Shown one piece after another: positions 1 through 6,087 of a DNA stretch of 6,804 bases. The DNA is taken from the NCBI GenBank assembly GCA_016198805.1, contig JACQHU010000024.1, positions 1 to 6,804 on the forward strand, in the 5' to 3' direction. Each line of letters starts with the position of its first letter. Positions within the stretch are counted from its first letter, which is position 1. The position numbers were made by a program, and so were the translations under genes. The stretch comes from Armatimonadota bacterium (lineage in GTDB: Bacteria; Sysuimicrobiota; Sysuimicrobiia; Sysuimicrobiales; Humicultoraceae). The notes below the pieces were generated by a model that did not search any database, was not told the origin of the DNA, and saw nothing but the letters and a program-made list of their open reading frames with translations.

Positions 1-146
1 AGGAAGATCCGGTACGACAGCGCCCAGGGCACCGAGGGCGCCCCGTCGTCAAACGCCACATACGTCTCGAGGGTCTGCGCCTCCGCCTCGGCCCGGACGC
101 CCTCCGCCAGAGCCCGCAGCGCTCGAGCCAGTGCCAGATGCCCCAG
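1..146 (-). CDS. Partial hypothetical protein, start uncertain, runs off the left edge
   Basis: The minus-strand frame is open from just after the KAS III-like stop (186-188) to the window edge, about 61 codons. Its codons end mostly in G or C and its composition looks protein-like, with stretches such as ALARALRALAEGV and ETYVAFDDGAPSVPWALSY. The other open frame, with an ATG at 151-149, gives an arginine-rich, unnatural product. No ATG, GTG or TTG lies in the good frame before about position 65. The best candidate is CTG at 146-144, six bases after a GGGAG at 157-153, so the bounds given assume that unusual start. The frame is the same as that of the preceding gene, so a frameshift or readthrough of TAA is also possible. 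I do not recognise the family. If real, it is the third gene of the tetR operon. Confidence 0.35.
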   Translation of the reverse strand, partial: MGHLALARALRALAEGVRAEAEAQTLETYVAFDDGAPSVPWALSYRIF

Positions 147-185
147 GTCATGCTCCCACCACCCCTGCCCGCGCGACCCCCAACC

Positions 186-1187
186 TTACCACTGGATGGC
201 TGTGGCCGCCCAGGTGTAGCCTGTGCCGGCGCTCAGGGCGACGACCAGGTCGCCGGCCCGCAGCCGTCCCCGCCGCTCTGCCTCGGACAGGACGACGAAT
301 GGATCGATCGCCGACATGTGGCCAAACTCTTCCAGGTAAAACGACTGCGCCTCGGTCAGCCCCAGGCGCTCCAGCAGCGCCAGAAACAGCGACCGCTTGG
401 TATGCAGCGGGGCCAGGAAGTCGATATCCGCTAGGGTGAACCCGCTGCGCTCTACGGCCCGGCGGATGACCTCGAGGAACCGGTCCATGGAGATGGGGTC
501 CAGCCGGTCCTTCATCCGCTGAGGATTGGGGACGTCCAGGAAGTGCATCCGGTGCTCGATGGTCTGTGCCGAGGCGGGGTGCACCGACCCGCCGGCCGGG
601 ATGGACACGTCCTCGGCGAACGAGCCGTCGGTGATGATGGCTGACGCCAGCACCCGGTGGCCATCGTCGCCCTGCCGGAGCAGCACGGCCGCCGCGCCGT
701 CGGCGAAGTTGAAGGCAAACCGCGAGCGCTGGTTCTGGTAGTTGATGATGTACGACTCGCGGCAGGCCCCCACCAGCAGGATGGCCCGCAGCGACGCGTC
801 GGCCAGGAGCATGTCCCGGGTCACTTTGAGAGCGACCGGCCCGCACCCGCTGGTGGCCATCATCTCCACAGTGAACGCGTGGCCCAGCCCCAGTTGGTAT
901 TGAACCTTCGGCGCGCAGGTCCACAGGTAGTAGTCTTTGTGGGCGCTCCCGAAGTACACCACGGCGTCGATTTCCGACGGGTCGAACCCATCCAGCAAGG
1001 GCCGGGCCGCCTTCACGGCCATGTCCGAGACGTGCTCGTCGGCCGCGGCGATGTGCTTCCCCCGCAGGCCGAACCGCTGCTCGATGATCTCCTGCGGAAT
1101 CCCGGTGGCCTCGGCGATCTCGCGGCTGGTCTGGTAACCGGCCGGGAAGTAGGTGCTGATGCCGGCGATGCTGACGTCGGCGCTCAT
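186..1187 (-). CDS. 3-oxoacyl-ACP synthase III-like (KAS III/thiolase-fold) enzyme
   Basis: The product has 333 residues, the usual KAS III length. KAS III enzymes join an acyl-CoA to malonyl-ACP through a cysteine thioester; relatives transfer acyl groups to other acceptors. Visible marks are the nucleophile region MATSGCGPVA with Cys115, the FADGAAAVLL stretch (161-170) matching the family's FGDGAGAVVL, a His-containing segment PLHTKRS (His262), and a C-terminal GTGYTWAATAIQW end like the family's GGGLTWGAAL end. At the place of the catalytic Asn (GNTSAAS in FabH) this protein has GHMSAID, so Asn is replaced by His290, with Asp294 four residues on. That argues against a housekeeping FabH and for a specialised condensing enzyme or acyltransferase. 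The start ATG overlaps the tetR stop (ATGA), which implies translational coupling; no strong ribosome binding site is seen. The fold is secure, the reaction is not. Confidence 0.88.
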   Translation of the reverse strand: MSADVSIAGISTYFPAGYQTSREIAEATGIPQEIIEQRFGLRGKHIAAADEHVSDMAVKAARPLLDGFDPSEIDAVVYFGSAHKDYYLWTCAPKVQYQLGLGHAFTVEMMATSGCGPVALKVTRDMLLADASLRAILLVGACRESYIINYQNQRSRFAFNFADGAAAVLLRQGDDGHRVLASAIITDGSFAEDVSIPAGGSVHPASAQTIEHRMHFLDVPNPQRMKDRLDPISMDRFLEVIRRAVERSGFTLADIDFLAPLHTKRSLFLALLERLGLTEAQSFYLEEFGHMSAIDPFVVLSEAERRGRLRAGDLVVALSAGTGYTWAATAIQW

Positions 1188-1861
1188 GACGGCCGCCCGG
1201 GCATCGACGAAGTGGAGCCGGCCGACGCCGGTTCGCCCGCACGATCCGCCGCGGCGAGGGACCCGGCGTCGATGCCCCGCAGGATGAAGTCCATCATGGC
1301 CTGGACCACCGGGGGCCTGGGCTCGTGTCTTTCCCAGAGCACCCAGCGCATGCCGAGGAAGTCTCCGATGCCCATCAGGCAGTAGGCGAGCACCTCCGGG
1401 TCGAGCCGGCGGATCTCCTGGCGACCCATCGCCTCTTGCAGGCCGCGGACATACCCCTGGGCGACCCGGTCATACCACCAGCGGAAGAGGCGGGGATCGA
1501 CGAACTCGGCCTGGCGCACGATGCGATACATGTTGCGGTGCCGCCGGATGAAGCGAAAGAACGTCTGGAAGCCGACCCGTTCTACCTCGCGTCGGTCGTC
1601 GAGGCTCGCCACGGCCTGCTGGATCGTGCGGCGCAGGTCGCGGTTGCGTTCGCGCACCAGTTCAGAGAAGATGGCGCGCTTGCCGGGGAAATAGACGTAA
1701 AACGTCCCCATGGCGACCCGGGCCCGTCGCGTGATGTCCACGATGGAGGTCTCAAAGTAGCCGCGGCTGCCAAAGGCGGCTTCGGCGGCGTCCAGCAGGC
1801 GCTGCCGCGTCCGCTGGCCCCGTTTCCCTTTCGGCTGGATGACCGGCCTCCGAGTTGACAA
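1184..1861 (-). CDS. TetR/AcrR-family transcriptional regulator
   Basis: From the TTG start the protein has 225 residues. An N-terminal TetR DNA-binding domain is clear. It begins with RQRLLDAAEAAFGSRGYF (about 19-36), continues with a helix-turn-helix in which TSIVDITRRARVAMGTFYVYF (39-59, key residues T, I, A, G, T, Y, F) matches the family, and ends with KRAIFSELV. The C-terminal half is a mostly helical ligand-binding and dimer domain with no recognisable ligand signature. A GTG at 1870-1868 is also in frame, but it overlaps the Shine-Dalgarno sequence AAAGGTGA (1874-1867), which sits five bases before TTG 1861-1859, so TTG is preferred. The gene leads an operon with the KAS III-like gene and is divergent from the dehalogenase gene. 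It probably represses its own promoter in response to an acyl-type or xenobiotic ligand, which is inference. Confidence 0.93.
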   Translation of the reverse strand: MSTRRPVIQPKGKRGQRTRQRLLDAAEAAFGSRGYFETSIVDITRRARVAMGTFYVYFPGKRAIFSELVRERNRDLRRTIQQAVASLDDRREVERVGFQTFFRFIRRHRNMYRIVRQAEFVDPRLFRWWYDRVAQGYVRGLQEAMGRQEIRRLDPEVLAYCLMGIGDFLGMRWVLWERHEPRPPVVQAMMDFILRGIDAGSLAAADRAGEPASAGSTSSMPGRPS

Positions 1862-1866
1862 GTGAT

Positions 1867-1874
1867 TCACCTTT
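1867..1874 (-). promoter_or_regulatory. Ribosome binding site that sets a TTG start for tetR
   Basis: AAAGGTGA reads on the minus strand from 1874 to 1867, five bases before TTG at 1861-1859. The upstream in-frame GTG (1870-1868) lies inside this sequence and so would have no properly spaced site. Confidence 0.6.
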
Positions 1875-2069
1875 CAATTTTTGGGACCTCGGGAGAGGAT
1901 TCGCCACACGCGGCTCTATTCCTCCTGCATCTTCCTGCCGTCGGGGTGCCCCTGGCCAGGCGGTCGGCGGGCCAGAGGGCGAGTGGACCGGCTGTCGTCG
2001 GGCCACGGCATGCCGCGCGCGCCGCAGCCACGGGGAATTGCGGGATCGGGGGCGAAGAACGGGCGAGCG
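1871..2069. promoter_or_regulatory. Divergent intergenic region between tetR and the dehalogenase gene
   Basis: This stretch of 199 bases must hold the promoters for both divergent genes. I found no convincing -35/-10 pair on either strand. It contains two perfect 10-bp palindromes, CCTGGCCAGG (1951-1960) and CGGCATGCCG (2006-2015), and a further GGCCAG (1970-1975) that can pair with CTGGCC of the first palindrome. TetR-family proteins usually bind palindromes near their own promoter, so these are candidate operators. In G/C-rich DNA such short palindromes are also expected by chance. Confidence 0.4.
1951..1960. repeat. 10-bp perfect palindrome CCTGGCCAGG
   Basis: The palindrome lies about 90 bases upstream of the tetR start in the divergent intergenic region. 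It is a possible TetR operator half-site cluster with GGCCAG at 1970-1975, but the support is weak because it is short and G/C-rich. Confidence 0.3.
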
Positions 2070-2747
2070 ATGCCACGAGCCCGCGCCGCTGTGCTCGACG
2101 CCTACGGGACGTTGTTCGACGTCGGTGCCCTGGCCGCCGCGTGTGAGGCGGCCTTCCCCGGCAGGGGCGAGGCTGTCAACCGCCTCTGGCGGCAGAAACA
2201 ACTGGAATACTCCTGGCTGCGCACCGCCTTGGGGCGCTACCGGGATTTCTGGGAGATCACGAAGGACGCCCTCGAGTACGCCTGCCGCACGCTGGGGTGT
2301 GCGCTCGACGCCGCCACCCGGGAGCGCATCCTGGCCGCCTACCACACCATCGCAGCGATGCCCGAAGCCCACGCGGCACTGGCCCGGCTGCGCGACCTGG
2401 GCGTGCCGCGCTACATTTTCTCGAACGGCACGCTGTCCATGCTGCAGGCCGCGGCCCGATCCAGCGGCCTGGACGCCCTCCTGGACGGGTATCTGAGCGT
2501 CGACGAGGAGATCAGGCAATACAAGCCGTCAGCGGCCGCGTACGCCTTTGTGCTGCGGCAGCTGGGCCTGCCGGCCGCGGATGTGCTGTTTGTCAGCTCG
2601 AACTTCTTCGATGTTGCCGGCGCGAAGAACGCCGGATTGCGGGTAGTGTGGGTCAACCGGACGGGCGCGCCGCCCGACCGGCTGGGCCTGCACCCCGATC
2701 ATGTCGTGGCCGACCTGACGGCAGTAGCGGCGCTGGCCGGCGGCTGA
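2070..2747 (+). CDS. Haloacid dehalogenase, type II (L-2-haloacid dehalogenase-like)
   Basis: The product has 225 residues, the usual length for cytoplasmic HAD-superfamily dehalogenases that hydrolyse 2-haloalkanoic acids to 2-hydroxy acids (EC 3.8.1.2). The catalytic set known from L-DEX enzymes is visible: nucleophile Asp10 in LDAYGTLFDV with Thr14, Arg41 in RQKQLEYSWLR, Ser118-Asn119 in FSNGT, Lys152 and Tyr158 in KPSAAAY, and Ser176/177, Asn178 and Asp181 in SSNFFDVAGAKNAGL. RQKQLEY is typical of true dehalogenases rather than HAD phosphatases. The start at 2070 puts Asp at residue 10, as in the family; in-frame upstream starts, for example ATG at 2010, add a low-complexity extension and have no ribosome binding site. 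The site before 2070 is itself weak (GGGCGAG). The gene is divergent from tetR and convergent with coxM. Its natural substrate is unknown. Confidence 0.93.
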   Translation: MPRARAAVLDAYGTLFDVGALAAACEAAFPGRGEAVNRLWRQKQLEYSWLRTALGRYRDFWEITKDALEYACRTLGCALDAATRERILAAYHTIAAMPEAHAALARLRDLGVPRYIFSNGTLSMLQAAARSSGLDALLDGYLSVDEEIRQYKPSAAAYAFVLRQLGLPAADVLFVSSNFFDVAGAKNAGLRVVWVNRTGAPPDRLGLHPDHVVADLTAVAALAGG

Positions 2748-2794
2748 CCCCCCACCACGGCAGAATGCGCGTCACAGCGCAGTGGGAGAAACGG

Positions 2795-2823
2795 GGCGCG
2801 CCCAGGCCGTGCCCGGGCGCGCC
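2795..2823. terminator. Strong GC hairpin between convergent genes, probable two-way terminator
   Basis: GGCGCGCCC (2795-2803) and GGGCGCGCC (2815-2823) form a perfect 9-bp all-G/C stem around an 11-base loop. It lies 20 bases after the coxM stop and 47 bases after the dehalogenase stop. Read on the minus strand it is followed by a short T-rich stretch (CCGTTTCT), so it fits coxSLM best. It lacks a long U tract, so its efficiency is uncertain. Confidence 0.6.
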
Positions 2824-2842
2824 GACACTCAATCTGCGTGGC

Positions 2843-3697
2843 CTACTGCAACGCCGCCATCACGGCCCGCTTGCCGTACACGCGGACCAGTTGGGCCCGG
2901 TACTCCCTATCTGCGAAGAGGTCTTCGAGCATCTCCACGCCATCGGTGGCGTGCTGCATCGCCTCAGCGATGGCCTGCTCGGTGATCGCCTTGCCCCGCA
3001 GCGCCATCTCCACGGCCGTGGCCCGGATGGCGTGCGCCGCCGCGCCCGTGAACGCCAGCCGCAGGCGCTGCTCACGGCCGTCAGGGCCCACCCGCAGCAC
3101 CGCCGCAGCGCCGACGACGGCGAAGCCGCTGGCGGGGTGCTTCATCTTCCGGTAGGCCGAGCCGGTCACTGCCGGCGGAATGGGAATCTGGATCTCCGTG
3201 ATGATCTCCCCGGAGTTCAGCGCCGTAGTGTACAGCCCGGTGAAGAAGTCCTCAGCCAGGATCGTCCGGGCCTTGCGCGGCCCCTGCACCTGGACCGCGC
3301 CCTCCATGGCGAGAAAGGCGGCCGGATAGTCGGCGGCCGGATCGGCATGCGCCAGGCTGCCGCCGATGGTCCCCATGTTCCGCACCTGCAGGTCGCCGAT
3401 GGCCTCGGCCGCCTGGGCCAGCACCGGGAACCGCCGCCGGATGATGGGTGATCGCTCGATCTCCGCGTGCGTGGTCATGGCGCCGATCAGCACGCGACTG
3501 CCGTCCTCACGAATGTACGACAAATCACGGATCCGTCTGAGGTCAACGATCAGCGGAGGCGTGGCCAGACGCAGCTTCATCAGCGACAGGAGGCTCTGGC
3601 CTCCGGCCATGACCTTGGCCTCCGGGTTCTTGCGCAGGAGCTTCAGCGCCTCCTCCACGGTGGCCGGCACCGCATAGTCAAAGGCTGCGGGGATCAT
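2843..3697 (-). CDS. coxM: Molybdenum hydroxylase FAD-binding (medium) subunit, CoxM-like
   Basis: The protein has 284 residues, the usual length for the flavoprotein subunit of CO dehydrogenase-type molybdenum hydroxylases. It takes electrons from the Fe-S subunit onto FAD and passes them to a quinone or other acceptor. The two FAD pyrophosphate-binding motifs of the family are present: AGGQSLL (31-37) and TIGGSLAHADPAAD (110-123). The N-terminus (FDYAVPATVEEALKLL) and the later FFTGLYTTAL and EIITEIQIP segments are also typical, and the C-terminal CO_deh_flav_C-type domain spans roughly 177-279. The start is secure: ATG overlaps the coxL stop as ATGA, and AAAGGAGG lies seven bases upstream inside the end of coxL. 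It is the last gene of the operon and ends before a hairpin terminator. No key residue is missing. Confidence 0.95.
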   Translation of the reverse strand: MIPAAFDYAVPATVEEALKLLRKNPEAKVMAGGQSLLSLMKLRLATPPLIVDLRRIRDLSYIREDGSRVLIGAMTTHAEIERSPIIRRRFPVLAQAAEAIGDLQVRNMGTIGGSLAHADPAADYPAAFLAMEGAVQVQGPRKARTILAEDFFTGLYTTALNSGEIITEIQIPIPPAVTGSAYRKMKHPASGFAVVGAAAVLRVGPDGREQRLRLAFTGAAAHAIRATAVEMALRGKAITEQAIAEAMQHATDGVEMLEDLFADREYRAQLVRVYGKRAVMAALQ

Positions 3698-6072
3698 CGC
3701 GCCCCCTCCTTTCGCCCGTGGATCGCCTGCCAGAGCTTCCTGGGGGTCAGCGGCATGTCCAGGTGAGTGATCCCCAGCGGCGCCAGCGCGTCCATGACCG
3801 CATTGACCACGGCGGCCGTCGCCGCGATCGTGCCGGTCTCGCCGGCGCCTTTGACGCCCAGCGGGTTGGTCGGCGATGGCGTCACGGTCCGGTCGGTCTC
3901 AAACCAGGGGAAGAACTCGGCCTTCGGGACAGCGTACTCCATCATCGAACCGGTGAGGAGCTGGCCGTTGCTGTCGTAGACCGCCCCTTCCCAGAGCGCT
4001 TGCGCGATGCCCTGGGCGACCCCGCCGTGCACCTGGCCATCCACGATGAGCGGGTTGATAACGCGGCCCACGTCGTCGACGGCGACGTAGCGCAGGATCT
4101 TCGCCTGCCCGGTCTCGGAATCCACCTCGACGATGCAGGCGTGCGTGCCGAAGGGAAACGTGCAGTTGGGCGGGTCGTAGTACGTCGTCTCGTCGAAGTA
4201 GGGCTCCATCCCCGGCGGCAGGTTGTAGGCCACCGAGGCCGCCAGCGCCAGCTCCTGGATCGTCTTGGCTTTCTCCGGGGCGCCCTTGACGTAGGCCCGG
4301 CCGCCCTCGAACACCACGTCGGTCTCCGACGCCTCCAGCAGGTGCGCCGCCAGCCTGCGCGCCTTTTCCTTGATCTTCTGCGTGCTCCCATACACGGCGA
4401 CGGCGCCTACTGCCGCGCTGCGGCTGCCGTACGTCCCGTAGCCGAACGGTGTGCCCAGTGTATCGCTGTGCTGCACGATGACGTCGTCGATCGGCACGCC
4501 CAGTTCGTGGGCCACGAGCTGCGCCAGCGTGGTCTCGTGCCCCTGCCCATGCGACTGCGAGCCCGAGGTCACCACGACCTTTCCGGTCAGGTGCATGCGG
4601 ACGTTGCCGCTCTCCCACAGGCCCGCGCCCCAGCCCTGGCCGCCCAGGCCGATCCAGGCTGAGGGGGCGACCCCGCAGATCTCCACGTAGCTGGAAAACC
4701 CGATGCCCATCAGGCGGCCTTGCTTTCGGGCCTCTTCCTGCTGGCGCCGGAAGCCGCCGTAGTCGATGAGCTCCAGCGCCTTGTTCAGGGCCTTCTCGTA
4801 GTCGCCGCTGTCGTACTTCAGGCCAGCCAGGATGCCGACCGGATCGTACGGGAAGGCGTCGCGGGGGACAAAATTCTTGCGCCGGATCTCCACCGGGTCC
4901 ATCTTGAGTTCCCGCGCGACCAGGTCCACCGACCGCTCGACCACATAGGTAGCCTCGGGCCGACCAGCGCCGCGGTAGGCGTCCACCATGCCGGTGTTGG
5001 TGTAAACACCCACCACCCGGCAGAAGATGTTCGGGATCTTATAAGCCCCTGAGAGCATGCGGCCGTAGAGCGTGGTGGGGATGCCTGGCGCGATAGTCGA
5101 GAGGGTGCCGCCCAGGTTGGCGTAGGTCTTTACCTTCAGCGCGGTGATGGTGCCGTCGCGCTTCGCGCCGACCTCCACATAGGTAATGTGATCGCGGCCA
5201 TGGGTCGTCGCCACATAGTTCTCACGCCGGGTCTCCATCCATTTGACCGGCCGGCCCAGCCGCCTGGCCAGGGCGCACATCAGCGGATACTCCGGGTACA
5301 CGTAGATCTTGGACCCGAAGGCACCACCGACCTCGGGGGAGATGACCCGCATCTTCGTCTCCGGAATGCCCAGCACGAACGCCGTGATGAGCAGCCGGTG
5401 GACGTGCGGGGCCTGGGAGGTGGACCAAAGCGTATACTCATCTGTCCCCGGATCGTAGCGCGCCGCCGCTCCTCGCGGCTCGATGGGGTTGGGGATCAGC
5501 CGCTGGTTGACCAGTCGCTGCCGGATCACGACGTCGGCCGTCCGGAGCGCCCGCTCGGTGGCCTCCTCGTCGCCGCACGACCAGTCCATGCAGATGTTGC
5601 TGGGAGCGTTCTCGTGGATCTGGGGCGCGCCGGGCTTGGTCGCCTCCTCCGCGTCCACGGCGATGGGCAGCGGTTCGTACTCCACATCGATCAGCGCCAG
5701 GGCGTCCTCGGCAGTGTAGCGATCCTCGGCCACCACCACGGCGATCCCCGCGCCGGTGAAGCTCACATGGTCGACTTCCAGCACCCGCGGCGTGTTGACG
5801 TTGTGTTTGGCGCCCGAGACCTGCCAGGCGCACGGCAGCGGGTTGACGTCGAGGAAGTCCTTCCCCGTGAACACCCCCACCACGCCCGGGACCCTGGCCG
5901 CCCGGGAGGTGTCGATGCGCGTGATTCGGGCGTGCGCGTACTGGCTCCGCAGGATCGCCGCGTGAACCATGCCCGGGAGCACCAGGTCATCCAGATACTT
6001 CGCCTCGCCGGTGATCAGGCGGGGATCCTCGCGGCGCTTGATCTTGGCTCCGAAGAGCGCGGTCACGGCCAT
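3694..6072 (-). CDS. coxL: Molybdenum hydroxylase large (molybdopterin-binding) subunit, form II CoxL-like
   Basis: The product has 792 residues, normal for the catalytic subunit of xanthine oxidase-family enzymes. An N-terminal 'hammerhead' domain (about 18-140; GEAKYLDDL, GMVHAAILRS) precedes the molybdopterin-binding region. Motifs in order are EVGGAFGSK (247-255), VDAYRGAGRPEA (363-374), QSHGQGHET (506-514) and GVKGAGETG (739-747), whose Glu745 matches the catalytic glutamate of the family. AYRGAGR (365-371) is the form II signature; form I enzymes proven to oxidise CO have AYXCSFR with an active-site Cys, which is Gly here. The substrate could thus be CO at low efficiency or, more likely, an aldehyde, carboxylate or heterocycle. 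The start ATG is six bases after the coxS stop, with a near-consensus Shine-Dalgarno sequence. It uses molybdopterin cytosine dinucleotide in known relatives. No maturation genes (coxD, E, F) are present in the window. Confidence 0.95.
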   Translation of the reverse strand: MAVTALFGAKIKRREDPRLITGEAKYLDDLVLPGMVHAAILRSQYAHARITRIDTSRAARVPGVVGVFTGKDFLDVNPLPCAWQVSGAKHNVNTPRVLEVDHVSFTGAGIAVVVAEDRYTAEDALALIDVEYEPLPIAVDAEEATKPGAPQIHENAPSNICMDWSCGDEEATERALRTADVVIRQRLVNQRLIPNPIEPRGAAARYDPGTDEYTLWSTSQAPHVHRLLITAFVLGIPETKMRVISPEVGGAFGSKIYVYPEYPLMCALARRLGRPVKWMETRRENYVATTHGRDHITYVEVGAKRDGTITALKVKTYANLGGTLSTIAPGIPTTLYGRMLSGAYKIPNIFCRVVGVYTNTGMVDAYRGAGRPEATYVVERSVDLVARELKMDPVEIRRKNFVPRDAFPYDPVGILAGLKYDSGDYEKALNKALELIDYGGFRRQQEEARKQGRLMGIGFSSYVEICGVAPSAWIGLGGQGWGAGLWESGNVRMHLTGKVVVTSGSQSHGQGHETTLAQLVAHELGVPIDDVIVQHSDTLGTPFGYGTYGSRSAAVGAVAVYGSTQKIKEKARRLAAHLLEASETDVVFEGGRAYVKGAPEKAKTIQELALAASVAYNLPPGMEPYFDETTYYDPPNCTFPFGTHACIVEVDSETGQAKILRYVAVDDVGRVINPLIVDGQVHGGVAQGIAQALWEGAVYDSNGQLLTGSMMEYAVPKAEFFPWFETDRTVTPSPTNPLGVKGAGETGTIAATAAVVNAVMDALAPLGITHLDMPLTPRKLWQAIHGRKEGAR
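3705..3712 (-). promoter_or_regulatory. Ribosome binding site of coxM inside the coxL 3' end
   Basis: AAAGGAGG reads on the minus strand seven bases before the coxM ATG. It also encodes the coxL residues Arg-Lys-Glu-Gly near the C-terminus, which fits translational coupling with the ATGA overlap. Confidence 0.75.
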
Positions 6073-6076
6073 CGCT

Positions 6077-6087
6077 GATCACCTCCC
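6077..6087 (-). promoter_or_regulatory. Near-consensus ribosome binding site of coxL
   Basis: GGGAGGTGATC on the minus strand matches the anti-Shine-Dalgarno tail over almost its whole length and ends four bases before the coxL ATG. The TGA within it is the stop codon of coxS, so termination and re-initiation are physically linked. Confidence 0.8.

Noticed and set aside
148..1242. Long minus-strand frame of 364 codons overlapping the KAS III-like gene
   Set aside because: It is arginine- and glycine-rich and unlike any family, while the overlapping frame has clear KAS III motifs; it is a high-GC shadow frame.
657..1385. Plus-strand 242-codon frame antisense to the KAS III-like and tetR genes
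   Set aside because: It has no recognisable domain and lies opposite two well-supported genes; open antisense frames are expected at this G+C content.
1881..2069. N-terminal extension of the dehalogenase from an upstream in-frame start
   Set aside because: The extra residues are low-complexity, lack a ribosome binding site, and the family begins just before the catalytic Asp at residue 10, which matches the ATG at 2070.
2297..3451. Plus-strand 384-codon frame spanning the dehalogenase end and coxM antisense
   Set aside because: It is arginine/glycine/proline-rich and crosses two well-identified genes and a terminator-like hairpin.
3718..4662. Plus-strand 314-codon frame antisense to coxL
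   Set aside because: It lies wholly opposite the conserved CoxL coding sequence and has no motif of its own.
3694..6072. Calling the operon a proven aerobic CO dehydrogenase
   Set aside because: The form I active-site motif AYXCSFR is absent; AYRGAGR is present instead.
5188..6078. Plus-strand 296-codon frame antisense to coxL
   Set aside because: It is a shadow of the CoxL N-terminal half, rich in His, Arg and Gly, with no family resemblance.
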